This document shows positions 57,177 to 64,000 of a stretch of DNA of 64,000 nt, piece by piece (the first letter of the stretch is position 1; every line of letters begins with the position of its first letter). Made by a program: the position numbers and the translations under genes. Below the pieces are notes generated by a model. The model searched no databases. It saw only the letters and a list, made by a program, of their open reading frames with translations, and was not told where the DNA came from. Source of the stretch: Amyloporia xantha. Lineage: Eukaryota > Basidiomycota > Agaricomycetes > Polyporales > Adustoporiaceae. The stretch lies in the NCBI GenBank assembly GCA_036971615.1, contig JAYKKR010000002.1, positions 3,286,001-3,350,000 on the forward strand, written 5' to 3'.

Positions 57177-59271
57177 ATGAGCTGGCTAACGAGTCTCTTC
57201 TCCTCCTCAAAGACCGAGCGAAGCTCCCGGAAAGCCATGTCCTCTACCCACGAGGCGTTCAGCCTGCCCACTGCATCACCTGGCTTTCACTCCCATCCCG
57301 ATGCGTTCAACCCAGAAACATTAACCACGCCAACCAGCGGAGGTTCTTCATACTCGTACCCACCCCCATCAGGAGGAGGAGCCTATGATTATGTTCCGTA
57401 CGTTTGCTTCCGGCCGCTCTCATTACAGGTCTTACAGACTATTCGTTGACTGCTGTCCTTCAGTGCGAGCACTCGTTCAAGACAGTCCTCAATACTTCCC
57501 CTACACTCGTCGTCTTCTCTCCCTCCCCTACCGTCATATCCTCCCTTGTCTCACACGTGGGCACGTCTGCAGAGATGGCTTGCTAGAGAATATCCAGAGC
57601 TGGGTGACACGCTGAACTACGGGATCCCGGAGGCAGATCTCACTCAAGTCGAAATGTCTATGGGCCTCGTCCTGCCACAGGCCGTCCGCGACTCTTATCT
57701 CTGCGTCGATGGCCAGGAAGCGGAGTCCGCAGCAGGCTGTTCCGAAGGCTTATTCTTCGGGCTCACTTTGTTGCCATTGGAAGACGTCCTGGAGGAGTGG
57801 CGGTTCTGGAGAGAGGTGGATGATGACCCGAATACTGGCGCGAATCCCCGCTTGCGTGATGTGATGCAGTCGATTCCTTCGGGATGGGTCCGGCGCGAGT
57901 ATTCGTGTCGAGGGTGGATTCCTCTGGTTGCAGACAAAGCCGGCAATTATCTAGGAGTCGACATGAATCCCGGAGATGATGGCTCGGTCGGTCAGGTCAT
58001 TGTTTTTGGCCGGGACTTTGATACCAAAGTTGTGATGTGGAGAGGAGACGGTCCTGGTGGTTGGGGCAAATGGCTTTCGAGTTTTGTGGACGATCTAGAG
58101 AGTGGGGAAGGGTATGAGCTCGGTGGCGCCAATGATGGGAGCGAAGGGAGCGAGGACTCGGTTGGTTATGAGAGCTACTTCTTCGACGGCGTAGGCGGCG
58201 GCCAGGGCGACGGTGGCGGTGACACCGGCACGGGTGGTCTGCGGATGTCGGGTGAATACAAGGGATGGAATGTCTTGGATGCGTGGGCAGATCGCAGTGT
58301 CCGGAGATGGCAAGAAGCTGGTCTCCATACAGACGAATCCTATCCACCTTGGGAGAAAGGAAAGGTGTGATGCAGTGTCGTTCTCTGCCTAATCTTCACT
58401 GACATATATCGGCCAGACGCCCCAGAAAGTATCTCTGGATCGTCTGAACATGGCAGCCTCTGGGAGTGGCTCTGGGGCTGAGGTACCTATACCGGTGTTC
58501 TCCGAGGCAGGAGAGGAGACATCAGCTCTTGCTACGGCACCCTTAAACAACGTAACGAACAAGAGCAACTCAAGTTCCCGCCCGGCCGTACCAACCATCT
58601 CCGTCACCAAGCCCCCAGCGCCGAGACCTGTGGATCTGCCTACACCAGAAGCTATCGACTCGCCAATATCTGACACCCGACCATCTCCAGCTGGAGATTT
58701 GGAGGCAGGTGTTAACATGATGATGCGCGAAATCGAGACTCCAAGATCGGCGTCGCAGTCGTCAAAAACAGCTAATGTAGCCCGCGTTATATCCCCTCCC
58801 AGTAGAGCCTTGACGGAATCCCCGGAGACAATCCACGCTGCTACGTCGCCGAGAACACCATCACATCCGGTAGATCTTCTTACCTCGCCAGAGCAATTGA
58901 CAGAAGTCTCCCTCGTTGACGAGGCGCCTTCATCGGTGGTGGTTGCTGTTACCGATCTCTCGCTGAAGCGAGACGATGATTCCCCCGTGCTTATCCATGC
59001 CGAGGAGGCTCAGATACCGGACGTCCCAATCCGACTTGTAGGCGGTGGCGGTGTATCCGGGACGATTGATGAATCGTTCCAGAACGATGTTGTTTTTGTC
59101 GAGGAGCCACAGTCTGTTGAGCTGACACCCGTGCGGTCGAACGACTCATCGTCCACGGCGGTCGGGCAGCACGAGAAAAAGGAGAGTATATCTTCAAGTC
59201 TCAAGAATTTCGGGCAGCTTGGCGGCAGCAAGCGGAAGACGGACTCTGTTATGCTGAAGGGAAGCGGTTGA
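57177..59271 (+). CDS. SMI1: KNR4/SMI1 cell-wall synthesis regulator
   Basis: Smi1/Knr4 is a hub protein of cell-wall integrity signalling with a SUKH-type domain. Exon 1 (57177-57397) encodes MSWLTSLFSSSKTERSSRKA and a Pro/Gly/Tyr-rich segment. Exon 2 (57464-58364) gives HTWARLQRWLAREYPELGDTL, then LTQVEMSMGLVLPQAVRDSY, GLFFGLTLLPLEDVLEEWRF, PSGWVRREYSCRGWIPLVAD and GNYLGVDMNPGDDGSVGQVI. It continues with a Gly-rich loop and WADRSVRRWQEAGLHTDESY. Exon 3 (58417-59271) is a long disordered Ser/Thr/Pro-rich tail with many SP/TP sites, a pattern seen in fungal Smi1 tails. Both splice junctions are in phase. It looks complete. Confidence 0.9.
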
Positions 59272-59820
59272 CGACGACGAGTATCTAGAGAACTTTGCCT
59301 GCGTGGACATTCAGATCATTGCTCTTTAGGCCCTGCATCCCTTCATCCCATCCTAGTTGACATTCGCTGTATAGTCGCATGGTTTTCTGATACCCCTAGG
59401 TACCATTTAGTGAGTTATGAGTGATCATACATTTCTGCAGTCAGATGCATATCCAGTATGGTTGACAATTATCGTCCGGGACGGCGTTCAGTGTCTACAT
59501 CTCACAACGCGGATTTGAGTGATTGCTGTTTCTGAAGCACGGGCGGGACGAGCATTATTAGCGCGGCAGTTTCCGAATGGGGGAAGCCACAAAGTGGCAA
59601 AGAGTGCATCTTGAACGCAGACCACCACCATCTCAATCGCGCTTTGTTCACGACTGAAGAAACACTATAATTTGCAAGACAGTGCCTTTCTATGTTACCG
59701 TTATATCCCTTCTCTGCGTCGAAGAAGTGACGCGACACGTGAATCTGTCCTGGTGGTCGACCGCTCTTCTCTTAAGCATCTTGTCTTCAATACCTTTCCT
59801 AGCTCGCTTGAACGCATATT
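59272..59820. other. Intergenic between SMI1 and EAF1
   Basis: About 550 bases. A 110-codon frame starting at 59682 overlaps EAF1 exon 1 in another frame and is not supported. Nothing else seen. Confidence 0.5.
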
Positions 59821-62800
59821 ATGTCACAATCAACAGTGGCTCTAGTCGAGGATCGCTTGCTGCAGCTGCAGTGAGTGCAGCATCTTTTCTGTGCTTAGCT
59901 TGCATTGTGAACCTGGCTGAACAGGGAAATCACGAAGCGGAGAAACGGGCTGCTCCAAGAGATGCATCAACTAATTCAGAGACGGAAGAATCTTGGAGCG
60001 GTTTTATCTCATGAAGAAGACGATGAAGAGAAACTGCAAACATTCCTGGAAAGATTTGACTTGGAGAAGCAGTGAGTATGCCCTCCCCGACTTTTGTGAC
60101 CCGCTCAATTGTATATGTCACGTCTTAGCCCGGATACGGGGCACATATCTAATCTGTTAGATACTGAAGTCCTACCGTTTCTGGATCCCCTGGCTGCAGA
60201 TACTGCAACGGATGATTCCAAATCACAGACAGCCAGTCCACTGAATCCCCAGGTTGGGTCCCCGATTAGTGAAACCCCCTCCTCCCCTGATGTTCCAGAC
60301 ACGGCGAGAGAGGCACAAGTCATACAAGACTCGGACCACGCTCTTGCAGATATAGGGGTAATGGACGTCGACGAGGATCAATCTCGACCCACTCCTAGTC
60401 CTCCTCCCCCGCGTGTCCGAGCTGACGAGGAACAAGGCTCTGATGACATATTGATCCTTGAGTCTCAGCCGCAGAGGGGCCTCAAGCGAAAGAGGCCTAT
60501 ACTGCGGCCCTCGATGGGTAGTGACGAGGAGCGCGACGAACTCGATCTTATTGGGTCTCCTTCCCCGCCATTATCGTCACGCCTGTCGGCCCAACGACGG
60601 ACGCGGTCCGTCACTTTAGAAAAGTCCCACTCCCCATCTCTAATACCGTATGGTTCTCCATCGCCAAGGCCAGACCCTGCTAGTGCGCACGACACTGACG
60701 CCGAAGGAGAATTGTTGATGGCTCAGGATGAAGACGAGGACGATTTCGCACTCGACGTCGTAGATGAGCCCATGTCTCAAGATATCAGCGAGGAAGTGGT
60801 GTCGCATCTCCTGCAGCCTTCCTCGCTTCCTGACTCTTGGTCCCCGATTGCTGTCACCGATCGCCGACAACGTACTGAATACGTAATATCCACACCCCCC
60901 ACGCCGGCTGCTGCCATCGTCTTTAACTTCGAAGGTCTCGAAATACCTGACGAGCCCATGGCCACTGACAAAGCTGGTCCATCTAGCAAGTCCTCTCGTT
61001 TTAATCCAGAGTACGAGCTGCCTCCTCTCAAAATGTTGCCTGCCGAGTTCAACCGCAAGGGCAAATCTACGCGTCACCAGAAGAAACGCGACAAGGAGAA
61101 GGAGAAGAATGGAGACAGGACTGAGGCGCGGAAGGAGGACTGGACTCCAATGGGGATGAACAAGCTGGGAGCAGTCGTCCGCGCGAACCCCGTCTGGAAG
61201 AGGCTATCGAAAACAACCAAGTGTCTCAGCACCCATGACTGGAATGTTCGTCCAATCTTCTACCTCCATCGTCCTGTTGCGCTGATTGGTCGTGATTGAC
61301 AGGTGGGCATGTCTGAGCTGAGGCTGATACGCACATTGGAACGCATTGAGCTATTAAAGGAGAAGCACATCTGGAGTTACAGGCAACCGAAGAAGCAAAG
61401 GGGTGTTGGCGGTCTGGCGAAGGCACACTGGGACTATTTGATTGACGAATTGGTAATTGCTGAGGTTGTGTAGGACAAATGCTCGCAGTGTTTGCTCAAC
61501 TATTCTTCATCTATAGAAATGGATGCGAATTGACTTCCGCGAGGAGCGAAGGTGGAAGAAGATGTTGGCTCGTGGTCTCGGACATGCGATCGTGGCATGG
61601 CATGAGGCCGGCACGCTAGAGGAAAGAGTAAGGCTCGGGATTTGCGTGCTTTGGAAGAGACCACGGCGTGAAGAGGTCGAAGATGCTGATGTAGAGGGCA
61701 ATTATCAGGACGAGGTTGAGTTGCCAGATATGGATGATGAACAAGGTGCAGATTCGAGGGAGACGAACACACCTGCGAATGATTACGGGTCCGACGACGA
61801 TAGCGAGGACGATCAGGAGAAGGAAAAACCAGACTTATATGATGTGCTTGCACCTGGTACAATGGTGGAGGAAGCGGTCAAAGAACGCGACGAGTATCCT
61901 GCCAGGACGCAGCCAGGTGAAGATTCCGAAAACATCCAGCCGAAGGTGGAGGATGTCGAAGATTTTTCGGGCTTGCGCAACCCCAAGGGCGATCGCCTTC
62001 TCGACGACATGGATATTGATAGCAAAGACGACGTAAAGGCCGTCACCGCGAGCACGGAGCAGCCCGGATCGACGCCTGAAGAAGCGAGCGGAAATGCAAC
62101 GAATGGATTGAAGACGGATTCGCAGAATCCTCTCCTTGCAAGCCTCGCTGCGGAAAGTCAATCTGTCTCTATCACGGGAAAGTCGAGATCAAAGTCGAAG
62201 TCCAACTTGTATGCGCCTCTGCGTGAGCAGATTATAAACTTGGATTTAGACAAGCTATTCCTCGACTGGGATAAACTCGACCTTGTGAAGAGCATGTCTG
62301 AGCTCTCAACCGAGGATCATTTGACACCGACTCACCCCCCGCCTCCTGATCTCTTGTCTATCTTCCCTGACATGTCACCACTAGGACTGATTGAACCTGC
62401 TGTTGTTGGTGCCTCGTCCTCTGGAAGCTCAGAAGGTCGGAAGAAATCCGACAGAAGAACTGACAAAGACGACCCCAATAAAAGAACCGAGGATGTGACA
62501 TACAGCAGATTGGTCCCTCTCAGTAAGTACATGCTCGTCAAGCCTACTCTTCTCTCAGCGCTGCAACCATCAAAACATTGGATAAACGGGCACTGGCTCG
62601 ACATCGAGGAGGTTGTTATAACCGCTGACTATGAGCTGTCCTCTTCACGAACCATGGACGATGTCGTATACAGTAAGTGCATGCTACGTTATCCAGTGAT
62701 CGCTTATTGACAAGGTCGCAGACCACCTGTTCGAAAGTAACAAATCGAGTTCTCCCTCTGTGAAGTCATTATCGCTTCCTGGTATCTCAAGAGATGCGCG

Positions 62801-64000
62801 CAGACGAAGTGCTGAGCATGTTTGGACACCTTACGAAGACACGCTACTAAAGCAGCTGGCAGAAAAGTATCCCAACAACTGGCCTTTGATCGCGGACGCT
62901 TTTAACTCTTCCAGGATAACTATTTCGACCGACCGAAGAAACGCTCTTGATTGCTTTGAGCGTTGGAGTGTGCGGTGGGGCGGAAATGGACGCTCGTCCG
63001 AAGGAAACGCAGAAGAGGATACACGTTCCCAGACCGTCACAGCATCAAGTACAATGACTACGAGAGGTAACAAACGCTCAGCAAGCGCCTCTACGCCCGC
63101 TGCGAACGCAAATAATGCTCTTGCCAATTCTAACGAACCGAAGAAGCGTCGCAGACATAATTTGATGCATGATGCCATCCGTAAGTCTCTGAAGAGAAAA
63201 GAAGCCGCTTTGAAAGCCAGTGGTAAACTTGTTCATTTGAGCATCATGTAGGGCCACCTGCTGACCGACGCCCGTATAGCCACTCAACGCAAGCCGGCTG
63301 CGGCTGTTCACGACACTCACGGTCAGTACAACAAGATGCCCAAGCTGACCCCTCAAGAACTTAGTCGTATGAAAGCGGAGAAAGAAGCAAGAGACAATCA
63401 AGAGCTGTTGATGCGGAGGAGAAACGATGCTGAAGTTGCTCGACAGCAGCATCTTCTACGAGAAGCGCAGCGTCTGCAAGGAACGCCAAACGTGGGTCTA
63501 TTTCGAGTTTATTTACCGACGCTGAACCGACCTGATGAAAATACCATGTACAGAGCCAGCTTGCCCAGCAGCAGCAGCAGCAGCCACAGCAACAGGCGCA
63601 GCCGCAACAGGCGCAATCCCAACAACAGACACAGCAACTTCCACCGGCGCAGAATGCTGTGACGAGGCCCGTCGCAAACGGTCATGTGCCGCAGATTAGA
63701 AGCCAAGTCGGTATCTCTCAGCAGCAGAGATTGTCTACTCAAACGCCTTTAATGAATGCGAACTCTCAATTATCGTCACAACATATCATGCAAGCCCGCG
63801 CTCTGGCGCAAGCACAAGCTCAGATGCAGGCGCAGGCTCAGGCTCAGGCTCAGGCTCAAGCGCAAGCCCAGGCTGCAGCATCAGCCATGAGTGGTGCTCA
63901 ACTGTCACCACCTTATGCTGCCCGGGCGACGAGTTCCTCTCCCGCCATTCCTCAGCAGTCGCCTCCTCTCCCATCGAGTACACCGTCTAACGGCTCGGCT
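59821..64000 (+). CDS. EAF1: EAF1/VID21 scaffold subunit of the NuA4 histone acetyltransferase (3' partial)
   Basis: Eaf1 holds the NuA4 complex together. A short first exon (MSQSTVALVEDRLLQLQ) splices into EITKRRNGLLQEMHQLIQRR and DEEKLQTFLERFDLEK. A long acidic, Ser/Pro-rich part follows with a basic nuclear signal (LKRKRPILRP). The HSA domain is assembled across introns: HDWN|VGMSELRLIRTLERIELL, WSYRQPKKQRGVGGLAKAHW, DYLIDEL|KWMRIDFREERRWK. Then come LFLDWDKLDLVKSMSELSTE, NHLFE and a Myb/SANT domain (EHVWTPYEDTLLKQLAEKYP, NNWPLIADAFNSS...ALDCFERW). The C-terminal part is Gln-rich (poly-Q and Gln-Ala repeats) and runs off the window edge with no stop. Domain order HSA-SANT-polyQ is diagnostic. 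Confidence 0.92.
63568..63640 (+). repeat. CAG-type poly-glutamine tract in EAF1
   Basis: Repeated CAG/CAA triplets encode a glutamine-rich segment (QLAQQQQQPQQQAQPQQ) directly after a splice acceptor at TACAG near 63552. This simple-sequence coding DNA is probably length-variable. Confidence 0.75.
63806..63874 (+). repeat. Gln-Ala hexanucleotide tandem repeat in EAF1
   Basis: Tandem CAGGCT/CAAGCG hexamers encode alternating Gln-Ala (QAQAQMQAQAQAQAQ). Several consecutive units are identical, so the tract is probably unstable in length. Confidence 0.75.

Noticed and set aside
59682..60014. 110-codon frame with membrane-like segments before EAF1
   Set aside because: EAF1 exon 1 starts at 59821 in another frame and splices in phase into conserved EITKRRNGLL sequence, so this frame is a shadow over that exon and intron.
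1..64000. CRISPR arrays, bacterial operons or Shine-Dalgarno sites
   Set aside because: The window is clearly eukaryotic with spliceosomal introns; no regularly spaced repeats were seen.

Overview
This is a gene-dense nuclear window from a filamentous basidiomycete, most likely an Agaricomycete. The signs are many short (about 45-70 nt) GT-AG introns, very short intergenic gaps, fungal-type proteins (RAM-pathway SOG2, KNR4/SMI1, Pep7/Vac1 FYVE protein, EAF1/VID21) and Helitron transposons. Homology calls are by eye from translated sequence; no search was run.

Layout. Positions 1-9489 are Helitron-dominated. A spliced, apparently intact Helitron RepHel gene enters from beyond the left edge (to 4837). 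It is followed by an intact-looking four-exon gene of unknown function (5573-6686) and a Helitron 3' terminus ending at 6913. A second, non-autonomous Helitron appears to start at the very next base (6914-9489). It carries decayed, intron-containing fragments of two host genes: an OSR1/SPAK-like Ste20 kinase and glucosamine-6-phosphate deaminase. Its 3' terminus is nearly the same as the first.

From 9965 to the right edge the window is ordinary host chromosome: J-domain/ankyrin/RGG protein (9965-11954), LUC7 (12525-13826), GAA1 of GPI transamidase (14169-16659), TAF7 (minus, 16755-18446), a Sam37/metaxin-like protein (18578-20008), OTU1 deubiquitinase (20302-21671), ExoIII-family AP endonuclease (22028-23798), a nucleotide-sugar transporter (24880-26702), an unrecognised RTPPPRG/coiled-coil protein (27377-29551), an intron-containing tRNA probably Ile(UAU) (minus, 29764-29851), a FetA/STAR1-like lone ABC ATPase (minus, 29953-30887), TOM40 (minus, 31163-32535), a heat-shock Hsp70 with recognisable promoter elements (33821-35989), PUS4/TruB (36360-37516), a mitochondrial NAD(P) transhydrogenase (38863-43264), SOG2 (43618-46985), a Pep7/Vac1-like FYVE protein (minus, 47229-49951), twinfilin (50218-51572), two tandem mitochondrial succinyl-CoA:3-ketoacid CoA-transferases (51953-54136 and 54580-56699), KNR4/SMI1 (57177-59271) and the 5' part of EAF1/VID21 (59821 to the edge).

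The host genes are mostly conserved single-copy housekeeping genes and do not form a metabolic cluster. Recurrent themes are mitochondrial import and metabolism (Sam37-like, TOM40, NNT, SCOT pair) and protein folding and turnover (J-protein, Hsp70, OTU1). The least ordinary parts are the head-to-tail Helitron pair with captured gene pieces, the J-domain/ankyrin/RGG fusion, the SCOT tandem duplication and the orphan FetA-like ATPase.
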